From CANDYO01 sp964627795 (GTDB taxonomy: Bacteria; Pseudomonadota; Alphaproteobacteria; Rickettsiales; CANDYO01): a stretch of 64,000 nt of DNA. Position numbers and translations under genes: made by a program. The stretch lies in contig CAZVLF010000003.1 in the NCBI GenBank assembly GCA_964627795.1, positions 136,340-200,339 on the forward strand. Direction: 5' to 3'. Below are positions 47,072 to 55,796 of the stretch, one piece after another. The first letter of the stretch is position 1. Each line of letters begins with the position of its first letter. Under the pieces are notes generated by a model. It was not told the DNA's origin. It saw only the letters and a list, made by a program, of their open reading frames with translations, and searched no databases.

Positions 47072-47474
47072 TATAAGCTCTTTTAAGTTATTTCGATTAA
47101 ATTTAAAGGTAGTTTTTAAATAGATAAATCCGTGTAAATTACGTACCTTGTTAAAGATAAAAGCTGATTTAAAAGATTAAAATAAAGTATTTTTTAAATG
47201 CAGAGTTAGCCATAATTTTTATAGTTATACATAATAGATTTTTTTAAGAAAAGATTAATTTAAAAACCTAAAAAGCTAATTTTAATATGCTAGAAAAAAT
47301 GTATTTTTTGTTTAAAGATCATGATTATAGAAGAGTTAAACCCTTTTCAGCTATAGCTAAATAAATCAACACTAATAAGCTTAAACTCACCTTAAAATTC
47401 GTTAATTATATTGTTGTGTAAAATCACACTCAGCCAAGAAAGATTAATATTATTTAATCAATACGAAAATATAA
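47072..47474. other. Noncoding stretch before the repeat-protein promoter
   Basis: About 400 bases, extremely AT-rich, with no gene or hairpin I can support. Confidence 0.4.
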
Positions 47475-47503
47475 TTGACAAAATATATTAAAAAATATAT
47501 ATA
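47475..47503 (+). promoter_or_regulatory. Promoter of the 19-residue-repeat protein
   Basis: Consensus -35 TTGACA (47475-47480), 17-base spacer, AT-only -10 TATATA (47498-47503). A start near 47510 leaves about 40 bases of leader before the ATG at 47552. Confidence 0.45.
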
Positions 47504-47551
47504 TTTGTAGAATATTAACTTATTTATATTAATTAATTAAAAGGTCATTTC

Positions 47552-48481
47552 ATGTTAACATTTAATTTTTATTTAAACTCTACAAGCATATCTAGTGGTA
47601 CGGATATATTTACTAATAAAACAGCAAGCTTAATCAACGAAGCTTATGAATACACCACTCAAACAATTGCCCCTAAAGCTCTTAGTTTAGTAAGCCAAGC
47701 TTATGAATTTACAAGTCAAACAATTGCCCCTAAAACTCTTAGCTTAGCAAGCCAAGCTTATGAATTTACAAGTCAAACAATTGCCCCTGAAGTTATCAAC
47801 TTGTCAGGTCAAACTTATACATATATTACTAATACAACCTTACCTGAAACTGCAAACATAGCAGCTCAAACCTTTGAATATTTAGTAAAAATTACTTTAC
47901 CTGAAATCGTTAAATTATCAGCCACAGCTTTTATATATACTGCACAAACTATTCTGCCTGAAGTTGTTAGACTATCAGCTATGGCTTTTACATATAATAT
48001 GAAAACTATTCTACCTGGAGTGGTTAATTTGTTCAGCCAAAGTTATAATGACAGCTTAGAATCCTTCAAGAGTGAAGTTGTTAACATATCAACCAATGCT
48101 TATAAATATGCTGAAGAAATCACAATACCTGAGGTCACTAGTTTGTCAGGAAAAGTTTCTAACTATATATTAGAAACTACTATACCTGAAATTGCTAATT
48201 TAACAGGCAAAATTTCTAACTATACTCAAGAAACCGCTTTACCTGAGGTTGTTAGTTTGGCAAAACATGGTTATTTGTATCTTGAAGATAATTTTAATAC
48301 ATCAAGTAATATCGATCAAATAAAACAATATTTTGGAAATCATTTTAGTGAATCAACTAAATATATTGGCGAAATTTTGAATGACTTCGCTGATCAAGCA
48401 AAAAATTATGCTAGTTCATTAGGGTTGAAATCCGAATATTTAGGAAGTTTGGTTAGCTTTGACTTACCTGAAGTATACTAA
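47552..48481 (+). CDS. Tandem 19-residue repeat protein, unknown function
   Basis: 309 residues. After a short N terminus (MLTFNFYLNSTSISSGTDIF) come twelve 19-residue repeats (residues 22-249) with consensus PEVVNLSxQAYxYTxQTIL, each opened by Pro except the first and ninth units. The pattern of aliphatic and aromatic residues within each unit suggests one amphipathic helix per repeat broken by the Pro, comparable in principle to Pro-punctuated apolipoprotein or coat-type repeats that lie on membranes or lipid droplets. The C-terminal 60 residues are non-repetitive. No signal peptide. It has its own promoter and a strong terminator, so it is a deliberately expressed single gene. I know of no named family. 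Confidence 0.7.
   Translation: MLTFNFYLNSTSISSGTDIFTNKTASLINEAYEYTTQTIAPKALSLVSQAYEFTSQTIAPKTLSLASQAYEFTSQTIAPEVINLSGQTYTYITNTTLPETANIAAQTFEYLVKITLPEIVKLSATAFIYTAQTILPEVVRLSAMAFTYNMKTILPGVVNLFSQSYNDSLESFKSEVVNISTNAYKYAEEITIPEVTSLSGKVSNYILETTIPEIANLTGKISNYTQETALPEVVSLAKHGYLYLEDNFNTSSNIDQIKQYFGNHFSESTKYIGEILNDFADQAKNYASSLGLKSEYLGSLVSFDLPEVY
47615..48298 (+). repeat. Twelve tandem 57-bp coding repeats
   Basis: Period 57 bases (19 codons). Units 2 and 3 differ at only a few positions (PKALSLVSQAYEFTSQTIA and PKTLSLASQAYEFTSQTIA), showing recent duplication; later units are more diverged. All copies stay in frame. Confidence 0.9.
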
Positions 48482-48503
48482 AAATAATTTAATTATTATA
48501 TTT

Positions 48504-48539
48504 AAGAGGATATTCTTTATATCCTCTTGCTTTTTTTTT
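48504..48539 (+). terminator. Rho-independent terminator of the repeat protein
   Basis: Perfect 10-base stem AAGAGGATAT / ATATCCTCTT, 5-base loop TCTTT, then GC and nine T. It lies 23 bases after the stop codon. Confidence 0.85.
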
Positions 48540-48598
48540 ATCACCTCAATTAACACATAGTTAATCTAGTTATTTGAAATAGAAATTATTTTATGGAT

Positions 48599-48991
48599 TT
48601 AAAGATTAATATAAACATTAATTTTAGATAAAAAATGCTCTTTTAATATTGGCTTAGATAAAACAGCAGTAATATTTAATTCTTTTAGTATTTTTGGCTC
48701 CTGCATCATTTCATGAGGATAGCCAGTATATAAAATTATAGGTATATTATTAAAGTCTGTATCAGTTCTTATTGACCTTATAACATCTATTCCTGAAATT
48801 TTTCCCATCATTAAATCTACCAAGAGTAGGTCAGGCTTCTCGTATTTATTTTTATTCTTTTGATATAGAAGCGCTTCATCTGGATCGGTAATTGAAGTTT
48901 TTTTATAATTAGTACCGAATAACATAAGCTCACATGACATATGTATTATAGGATCATCATCAATTAATATTATATGCTTTTCTTCTGACAT
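48599..48991 (-). CDS. Single-domain response regulator (CheY-like receiver)
   Basis: 130 residues, only a receiver domain. Acidic pocket Asp11-13 (LIDDDP), phospho-acceptor Asp59 (LLLVDLMMG), Thr89 (LYTG) and Lys113 (LSKP) are all present, so phosphotransfer should work. There is no output domain and no histidine kinase nearby; it may act through protein contact or in a phosphorelay with a kinase elsewhere. Confidence 0.9.
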   Translation of the reverse strand: MSEEKHIILIDDDPIIHMSCELMLFGTNYKKTSITDPDEALLYQKNKNKYEKPDLLLVDLMMGKISGIDVIRSIRTDTDFNNIPIILYTGYPHEMMQEPKILKELNITAVLSKPILKEHFLSKINVYINL

Positions 48992-49432
48992 AAAATTCTT
49001 ACATTTAATTGGGATATAATACCCATTTTAAAAACCACACTTATTGATCTAATAATAGATTCAATAATAAAGAAAATTAAAAATACTTATATTCTTTGAG
49101 GGCTTCACATCTTTTTTAAAAAGGAAGATTTATACTTTTATTTTCTTTAATTAAATTTATTTCTACTATAATTACAGCTTTTTTTAGAATGAATCAATAA
49201 TTTTAGTATATAAATTATAAGTTTTTTGCTAAGGCGATAAAAAAATAACAAAATTATTACTGATTAAAACTTGATATGACCAAAGTAAGTTATAGTTTAC
49301 TATATTTAAAAGAATAAGCTTGTGTTACTATTTAGTAACTTAAGCAAAATCTTGCTTTTCTTAAGAGTATCAGATATATTAAATAATATTAACGATATAA
49401 TTTTCTTTTCATAAAAAAGTAAGGAAAACTAT
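48992..49432. other. Noncoding stretch
   Basis: About 440 bases between the divergent response regulator and the SDR remnant. A small hairpin AAGCAA-AATC-TTGCTT at 49342-49357 inside a larger CTTAAG palindrome is the only structure seen; it is too weak to call a terminator. Confidence 0.35.
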
Positions 49433-50257
49433 ATGGTTAAAAAGCATAATTTTGAAAACGAAAAAATTTGGATTACTGGTGCCTCAAGCGGAATTGGCAA
49501 AGCAGTTGCTTTAGAGTTATCAAAATATAATCCTCAGTTAGTTTTGTCAGGTCGTAATATAGAAGCGCTTAAAGACCTTCATGCACTAATAAGAGACCCA
49601 AAACCTATCCTAATTCCATTTGATGTAACTGACAAAAAAGCTAACCTACTTGCTGCCAAAAAAAATAGAAGAGGAAATTGGAGGTATAGATATAGTTTTT
49701 TTAAATGCTCGAATATTGGAATTTTTTGATGTAGATAATTTTTCTAGTAAAGTTTTTGAACGTGTAATTAAAACTAATTATTTAGGTGCAGTTTATGGTA
49801 CTGAAGCAGCACTGCCATTACTTGAAAGATCATCTTCTGCACATCTAGTTTTAATGTGTAGCATTACAGCTTATAGTGGTATTCCTCGTGGACATGAAGC
49901 TTATAGCGCTGCTAAAGCAGCTATAAGAAAACTATCTCAAGCATTACGTATTGATTTTCTTCCTAAAAAAATTTATGTATCCTTAGTGTGTCCAGGATTT
50001 GTTAAAACTAAAATTTCTAACCAAAATGATTTTTATATGCCAGCAAAAATTTCTGCTAAGATGCTGCAAAAATTATAGTTAAAGGTATATCTTCATATAA
50101 AACTGAAATACATTTTCCAAAAACTGTTAGTTTACCTTTAAAATTACTTGGATGTTTACCTAATTCAATTTATACAAAACTGATGGCTTGGGCATTAAAT
50201 ATAAAACAAAAGATATTATTTATAGACTTATATCAGTATGTTATATTAATTATATAA
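49433..50257 (+). pseudogene. Short-chain dehydrogenase/reductase with two frameshifts
   Basis: Classical SDR: cofactor loop GASSGIGKAVALELS, a partly kept NAxG-type segment (FLNARI), the Ser of the LMCSIT segment, and catalytic YSAAK. The frame breaks at about 49660 in a run of eight A (seven would restore it) and again near 50063, after SAKM, where a one-base change is needed to reach AAKIIVKGISSYKTEIHFPK and the C-terminal helix. Reassembled length is about 275 residues, normal for the family. AAGGAAAA precedes the ATG. Catalytic residues and C terminus are conserved, so damage is recent or apparent. Confidence 0.85.
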
Positions 50258-50347
50258 TAAAATAATTCAGATAAAAAAACTGATTTTTTTCTGCATAATT
50301 TGTTCATATATTTAGCTATAACTTATTAGGCAAGAATTAAATTTACT

Positions 50348-51448
50348 TTATACGCTCAAATAATATCTTGTGTATTTTTTCTCTCCAACTTTTGTCAAAG
50401 CCTTTTTAGTAACAAGCTCATATAAATCTCTTGTTGCCGTTGGTCTAGAAGTTCCTGTAATTTTTAGATAATTTTCTGCGCTTAATCCACCTTTAAATCC
50501 TTCAGGCCCCTCCTCAAACATACGAGCTATAACTTTTTCTTGTCTAGCATTCATCAATTCTTTATGCTGTTCATAAAATTTTGTTTTTTTAATTAGAAAT
50601 TCTATGCGAACTTGCGTATAATTCTGGGCAGCAAGTATAACTTTAGAAAAATAATTGATCCATCTTGTAATTTCCATCCCCTTATTTGCTAACTCTAACT
50701 CTCTGTAATAAGCCTTTTTATCCTTTTCTATTATGGTAGCAAGAGCAATAAGAGTTGGTTGCCCAATAGATTGAGCAAGTGATTTTTCAGTTAAAGCTCT
50801 TCCTATTCTACCATTTCCATCCTCATATGGATGTACAGATACAAAATATAAATGGGCAATAGAAGCTCTGGTTAAGCAAGTTAAAGGATTTTTACCCTGA
50901 GGAGAAGTCTCATTAAACCAATTTATAAATTTTTCCATTTCTATTTTTAAAGATGATGAAGGAGGAGCTTCAAAATGAACATTAGGATTATGAATTGGCC
51001 CTGATATAACCTGCATTGGTTCATTCGAGGTTCGATAACATCCTACATCTTGAAGATCTTGGCGTGACTGTACTAACATTTTATGCCAATTATTTAAAAC
51101 ATTGTGAGAAAGAGGCGATTGATAATTATTATATAAATCTACCATTAGTTCTGATATTGCTTTTTCTTGTGGCTTAACTTTACGATTATCAGTTTGCAAT
51201 CCAAATTGTCTAAGGATAGAAGCTTGTAAACTATCTCTATTAAGGTACTCTCCTTCTATTTCAGAAGTTTTTAAAGCCTCATTAGAAATAATTTCAATTC
51301 TAATATAATTTTTATTTTCGTTTGAGAGATGTTGAAATGTGCCAAATAACACTCCAGCCTTATAAATCATTAAGTTTTCCAATTCTTTGATTTCTTCTTC
51401 TTTATACTTAAATTTAGGCCAATTTTCTTGCTGCCAATTCCATCTCAT
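50348..51448 (-). CDS. Fic family protein (DUF4172-Fic-winged helix), AMP-transferase
   Basis: 366 residues. N-terminal DUF4172 helical region (MRWNWQQENWPKFKY), inhibitory helix motif TSEIEG (61-66; form [S/T]xxxE[G/N]), Fic core HPYEDGNGRIGRAL with His206, Asn212, Arg214 and Arg217, and a C-terminal winged-helix (ENYLKITGTSRPTATRDLYELV). Fic enzymes transfer AMP from ATP to Ser/Thr/Tyr hydroxyls. This class II layout with internal inhibition is widespread as a bacterial self-regulating or toxin-like protein; a host target is possible but not required. All catalytic residues are intact. Confidence 0.93.
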   Translation of the reverse strand: MRWNWQQENWPKFKYKEEEIKELENLMIYKAGVLFGTFQHLSNENKNYIRIEIISNEALKTSEIEGEYLNRDSLQASILRQFGLQTDNRKVKPQEKAISELMVDLYNNYQSPLSHNVLNNWHKMLVQSRQDLQDVGCYRTSNEPMQVISGPIHNPNVHFEAPPSSSLKIEMEKFINWFNETSPQGKNPLTCLTRASIAHLYFVSVHPYEDGNGRIGRALTEKSLAQSIGQPTLIALATIIEKDKKAYYRELELANKGMEITRWINYFSKVILAAQNYTQVRIEFLIKKTKFYEQHKELMNARQEKVIARMFEEGPEGFKGGLSAENYLKITGTSRPTATRDLYELVTKKALTKVGEKKYTRYYLSV

Positions 51449-51656
51449 GATTTATACCATCTCTTTTTATAACTCATATAATAGCATTAATATGATTAAT
51501 AGAAAAGAGCTTTATAAATCACCAGGCTTATTAGAAAGAATTAAATATATAGGGCTATTTTTATTTTATTTATATATAAATTAAAATAATTTTTTAAAAT
51601 ACATTACTTAATCATAAAAGAGACTATATAATATAGCCTCCTTTATGCATAAAATA

Positions 51657-52427
51657 TTACTTATGCTTTTGTAACTCAACAATATAATTTTCATTACCAT
51701 CATTATGAAAGTCTTCTGACCTAACAATTTTATATTTCACCTTAAAGTGAGTGCATAACTGATGTATTCTATCTAAAGTTTTCTTTGATGAAGTAATATA
51801 TATTTTACCATTAGGTTTAAGTAAATCCCATCCATATAACAATATCTCCTTAATAACCCTATCATCTAAATCATAAAAAGCTTGGCTAATTATCTGACGC
51901 TCTAAGCTTATCTTATCAAATTCTAAAGAAGTTATACTATCCCATGGTATTCCTGTAACAACTATATCTACTTTATTTTCATAAGTAGGTAGCAAAGGTC
52001 TAACACCTTTATCAAAATATATGTATGTATTTTTATCAACTTGGTTGAGCTTAGCATTATCCATAGCGCATTTTGCAACATCTTTATATAAGCTAGTTAT
52101 CAGAACTTGCTTTGCTCCATTCTTGGCTAGCATAATTCCCATACTACCGCAAGCAGAACCTATATCTGCAACAATTTTATCCGTTATAAGATTTTCATTA
52201 ATAAGATAAGTGGCAAACATTTCTTGCAATCTATCTGGAGCATAAACATTAATATTATTTATTGTAAAACTACAATTAAGTAATGATTTTTGATAAGGAA
52301 CTTTTCTCTCAAGAATTTGGGAAATAAACTTTTCAGGAATTTCTTTATCTACAGCAAATGCTTGAACGTTAATAACACTTAAAAAAATATAAGTTAAATG
52401 AAATAAGTTAGAAATATTTTTACGCAT
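51657..52427 (-). CDS. Exported class I SAM-dependent methyltransferase-like protein
   Basis: 256 residues. It begins with a signal peptide (LFHLTYIFLSVINVQAFA), most unusual for this fold. The core is related to RsmC/PrmC-type enzymes: YAPDRLQEMFATYLI, motif I VADIGSACGSMG (86-97) and a motif IV position DIVVTGIPW (154-162), where the usual NPPY/F is GIPW. LKPNGKIYITSS completes the Rossmann fold. AGGAG precedes the ATG. Since S-adenosylmethionine is cytosolic, the protein would need to work in a host compartment or as a repurposed fold. It is followed downstream on its strand by noncoding DNA and preceded by another exported protein 54 bases upstream. Confidence 0.7.
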   Translation of the reverse strand: MRKNISNLFHLTYIFLSVINVQAFAVDKEIPEKFISQILERKVPYQKSLLNCSFTINNINVYAPDRLQEMFATYLINENLITDKIVADIGSACGSMGIMLAKNGAKQVLITSLYKDVAKCAMDNAKLNQVDKNTYIYFDKGVRPLLPTYENKVDIVVTGIPWDSITSLEFDKISLERQIISQAFYDLDDRVIKEILLYGWDLLKPNGKIYITSSKKTLDRIHQLCTHFKVKYKIVRSEDFHNDGNENYIVELQKHK

Positions 52428-52481
52428 ATATGACTCCTGATAATGAAGCTTTAAAAAAATTAAAAATACAGATAATTTTTA

Positions 52482-53093
52482 TTATTTAATGTAATCCTTT
52501 AATCCCTCCCTATTAAAATTAAGTATTCTTACAGACAATTTAGGACTTGAAAATTTTAAAGTGGTTTTGTTAACAGGTATTTTATCAGCCGAACTTTCTA
52601 TAAATTCAATATGCGGTGTATAACCTTTAGCATAAATATACTTAGGTGAAGTTATGTTAGTAAATTCAATACCGTAAGAATTATGCAAATATTGGTATAA
52701 AACATCATTTAATTTTGCTAGCTGTTTAAAACTATTATTGTCAGCTTCTAATATATGGTATCCCTTTTCAAATCCATTAGTATTAAACTTCTCAACTACA
52801 AACCCGTCTAATAAAGTTTTTTCTAAGAGTTTTTTATTTCTTTTATTAAAAATCTCTATAGTTTCTTGGATCATAGCTCCTTCAACGTTTTTAATATGAG
52901 CAAGAGTAAGATGCATACTTTTTTTAGGGCTCCAGATTTTATTATCTTCATTAGATATTAAAATTTCCACAACCACATCATCTGCCCTACTATAAAAACA
53001 AGTAAGAATTAAAATAAATAGTATTTTTAAAATGAATTTATTGGAAATATAAAGATTTGATTCAGAAATAAACTTTGATAATTTTGTTTTCAT
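52482..53093 (-). CDS. Exported 2H-phosphoesterase-like protein
   Basis: 203 residues with an N-terminal hydrophobic export signal (FILKILFILILTCFYSRA). The first H-x-T motif is intact (MHLTLAHI, His61-Thr63); the second appears as PHIEF (His161-Glu163) instead of H-x-T/S. The fold order matches 2H enzymes (2',5' RNA ligase, LigT and cyclic-phosphodiesterase types), including viral and bacterial members that degrade 2-5A second messengers. It precedes the exported methyltransferase on the same strand. Substrate and activity are inference. Confidence 0.6.
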   Translation of the reverse strand: MKTKLSKFISESNLYISNKFILKILFILILTCFYSRADDVVVEILISNEDNKIWSPKKSMHLTLAHIKNVEGAMIQETIEIFNKRNKKLLEKTLLDGFVVEKFNTNGFEKGYHILEADNNSFKQLAKLNDVLYQYLHNSYGIEFTNITSPKYIYAKGYTPHIEFIESSADKIPVNKTTLKFSSPKLSVRILNFNREGLKDYIK

Positions 53094-53290
53094 TTTATAT
53101 CTCCTTGCAAAACAATCTATCTAATTTAATAAAGCAACCATTTATAAAATTTATTAATATTTCTTAACGCTTATTATAAAATAATATCCGTTAAAGTAAA
53201 TAATTAAATAAGTTGGTTTTATTACACTCAATATTATTAATACTTCTTCATTTTATGTTATAATAAAAAGATCATTTAATTAACTCCATT

Positions 53291-53751
53291 CATGTTAAAT
53301 TACCAAGAAATGCAGTTAAATTTGATATGCATCAAGATGAATTTCATCGAAGAAATTTTGATTCCAAATGGGTTAATGTTAATAATGATCGTACTTATGT
53401 TGTATGCATAACAGCAATTGATGAAATGACGGAAGAAAATGGTGGAATAAAAGTATTCCCCTCTTCTCACAAGATTGGCAGGGTATTATCTAATGAAGAG
53501 CTAAATGCATTAGATCTTAAACCTGGTGATACAATATGAATGAATCAGCTTTTAGTTCATTATAGCTTGCCTAATAAATTTGATAAATCAAGAATCATTT
53601 TAATAAATGGATTTTCACATAAAGATGCCAATCATAGGAAAAATATAGCGGGAATAGAAGTGGAGAAGAAGTTGAATTAATTTTAATTGATTCTCAAGAG
53701 GCCTTAAAATCTTAAGGACAACAAGCTCACTTTTTTTCAGATGAAATTTAA
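53291..53751 (+). pseudogene. Phytanoyl-CoA dioxygenase (PhyH) family remnant
   Basis: Starts mid-protein without a start codon (HVKLPRNAVKFDMHQDEF, containing the metal-ligand HxD), then ITAIDEMTEENGGIKVFPSSHKIG, then GDTI, a TGA (53537-53539), MNQLLVHYSLPN and SRIILINGF. One more frameshift near 53665 leads into SGEEVELILIDSQEALKS. The N-terminal third is missing. Fe(II)/2-oxoglutarate oxygenase fold; not functional as it stands. Confidence 0.75.
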
Positions 53752-53785
53752 ATATTATAAGAAATGTATTTAAGCTATGAAGTAT

Positions 53786-54030
53786 TTATATTTCATAGCT
53801 TTCCACACTTAATTCTCCTAAAATTGCTGTTTCATTGCTAAAATTATTCTTAATTTGGACATCCACTATATTTCGCCACTACTTATAACTTTTTCCCATA
53901 TCTCTTCATTATTTAATCGAGACATAATATCAAGTATAGGATTTCCAGCATTAATTGATATTTCTTTTATTTTTTGACTAAGCATGATTAACTTTGGAGA
54001 ATGAGCATCGTTAGTATACAAAATTATAGC
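53786..54030 (-). pseudogene. Unidentified remnant downstream of the 160-residue gene
   Basis: Minus strand reads AIILYTNDAHSPKLIMLSQKIKEISINAGNPILDIMSRLNNEEIWEKVIS, then a frame change into VDVQIKNNFSNETAILGELSVESYEI and a TAA. No start codon. It may be the C-terminal part of the protein encoded just upstream (54068-54550), separated from it by stops and a shift. Confidence 0.4.
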
Positions 54031-54067
54031 TCACTACTTATTATTTCTTAATGCTTTATTTGCTTTA

Positions 54068-54550
54068 TTATTTTAATAAGCTTATCTTTCCACTCTCTGA
54101 AGAACATGTAATTGCTATTTTTTGCTTTATTAAGCATAAATCACCTATGTATAAGAAAGGCTCCGCTATTCCTGTTGATATATTTGCTCTACTTAATTTT
54201 AAGTTGTTAAAGCATATTTTTAGTTGGCCTGATTGATTGTAATAATAACAAACTTTCATATGCGATTCATCCATAAGTCTATTAAGCTCGTTAAACCTAT
54301 AAATTGATTGATTTAATTTGTAAGGTAGTCTAAATGGATAAGCAGCGCTTATTGACAGTGTAGCTGAATTTAAATATAGCTTATCATATAAATTATACTG
54401 CAAAGCTAACGCATCAATTAGGCCTAAAATTGTTCCTCCAGTAGCTCCGTATAGGCCAATGCTTGAAAAGCCAACGCTACTTGCTGCTAAAGGATAAACA
54501 AGAAATTCATACTCATAAGCTAGTTGATAAATTGTATGATAAGCCTTCAT
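54068..54550 (-). CDS. Hypothetical protein, possibly a truncated larger gene
   Basis: 160 residues. A Gly/Ala-rich hydrophobic segment (LAASSVGFSSIGLYGATGGTILGLIDALAL split about residues 21-50) is followed by a mixed domain. No family is recognised. The two stops at its end are followed by another damaged coding stretch on the same strand, so the present stop may be a truncation. Confidence 0.4.
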   Translation of the reverse strand: MKAYHTIYQLAYEYEFLVYPLAASSVGFSSIGLYGATGGTILGLIDALALQYNLYDKLYLNSATLSISAAYPFRLPYKLNQSIYRFNELNRLMDESHMKVCYYYNQSGQLKICFNNLKLSRANISTGIAEPFLYIGDLCLIKQKIAITCSSESGKISLLK

Positions 54551-54670
54551 AAGCGCCTCTAAAACGTTTATTGAACTTAATTATTGTAAAAATATCTATA
54601 TATTTAAATATTTTAGCATAAAATTTAATATATACATAAATAAATTTAAATACTTACAAATTACTAGCTG

Positions 54671-55576
54671 CTAAATAATATATGTTATTACGATTAAAGA
54701 AATTAAAGATAAAACTGAACTAGTTGTAATTGCTTTTTGAATTATTTCTTCATCAATAGAGAATTGCTTTGAAAGTAAATATACTATAAAAGCAGGCGGA
54801 GCTGAAGATGCAATAATTAAAGAATTATGCCAATAGTTATTTAAGTTCATAATATAAGCAATAAAATATGCTACTAAAGGATGAAGAATAATCTTAGTAA
54901 GGATAATTATTAATAAATCTTTATTCATACAATTTAACGTTATTTTAGTGCTTCCAATAATCAACCCAAAAATAAATAATGCTATACCTGAAGCTCCATT
55001 ACCAAGCTGTTTTATGGAAGAAATTAATATAGGATGTATATCAACTTGTAAGTAATTTAATAACAATCCAATAAAAGGCATTATTATTAGAGGGGTAGAA
55101 AAAACACTGATTAATTTTTTAGATAAAGATTTCTGTTTTTCATGCTCAATATTTAAAAGGATAATAAAAATTGGCTGAATAACAGTAACTTGCAAAATAT
55201 TCCCAACAATACCTGCAGTTGGATTATTTAATAAAAATGTTATAACTGGCAACGTATACATTGAAGCATTAATATAACCAGAAGCTAATATTCGTATATA
55301 TATTGCACTAGCAGATGTTTTTTTATAGAAAAAAATTGTAATTATTAGGGCAATAAGAGTAAAATTTATTAGGTAGCTAGCTATATATTTAAAATTTAAT
55401 AATGAACTTAAATCATGTTGATAGGTTGATATAAACAAATAAGACGGCATTATTATCTTAAATAATAAGACTTCAAAACCCTCTTTTTGAGGTTTAGTAA
55501 ATATCTGCCTTCTTTGACAAATAATACCTAGAAAAACAATACAAAATATTGTTAATAGCGAAGAAAATAAAGTCAA
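54671..55576 (-). CDS. AEC family transporter (auxin efflux carrier-like)
   Basis: 301 residues with about ten membrane helices in two repeats, as usual for the family (bacterial members include MdcF/YwkB/MleP). The helix 1 region IFCIVFLGIICQRRQIF, the broken-helix motif with conserved Asn/Gly in YLINFTLI, and the C-terminal SSAPPAFIVYLLSKQF fit. Bacterial AEC carriers move small organic acids or amino acids; the substrate cannot be read. Monocistronic. Confidence 0.85.
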   Translation of the reverse strand: MTLFSSLLTIFCIVFLGIICQRRQIFTKPQKEGFEVLLFKIIMPSYLFISTYQHDLSSLLNFKYIASYLINFTLIALIITIFFYKKTSASAIYIRILASGYINASMYTLPVITFLLNNPTAGIVGNILQVTVIQPIFIILLNIEHEKQKSLSKKLISVFSTPLIIMPFIGLLLNYLQVDIHPILISSIKQLGNGASGIALFIFGLIIGSTKITLNCMNKDLLIIILTKIILHPLVAYFIAYIMNLNNYWHNSLIIASSAPPAFIVYLLSKQFSIDEEIIQKAITTSSVLSLISLIVITYII

Positions 55577-55796
55577 AATTTAGCCCTAATAAAATTTGGT
55601 AACACCAATATATACAAGCTTAAATGATGGGTAACAAGAAATTTTAAAAAGCAAGTCCAATTTTTTATTGGTTTGCAATATAAATTTTAACCTTAGTAAA
55701 GGGGTTGAAGATAAAAATATTCATTGTTATCATATTTTAATATTACTTGGCTTTAACTATTAATATATTTAATAATTTATATAAGTTTTAAAAATT

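Noticed and set aside
47615..48298. Tandem 57-bp periodicity as a possible CRISPR array
   Set aside because: The repeats are contiguous, in frame and diverge gradually, with no conserved direct repeat separated by unique spacers; it is a protein repeat.
51387..51584. 65-codon plus-strand frame over the start of the Fic gene
   Set aside because: No ribosome site or recognisable features, and its first third is antisense to Fic.
8963..53539. UGA recoded as tryptophan, because TGA appears inside several otherwise open frames (9262, 8963, 53537, 39907) and almost no intact gene ends in TGA
   Set aside because: Conserved genes here encode Trp with TGG throughout, at least one intact gene (tsaC/sua5) ends in TGA, another in-frame TGA (about 9925) sits at an Arg position, and the broken genes contain TAA and TAG as well. 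Ordinary G-to-A decay plus low TGA stop usage in AT-rich DNA explains it.
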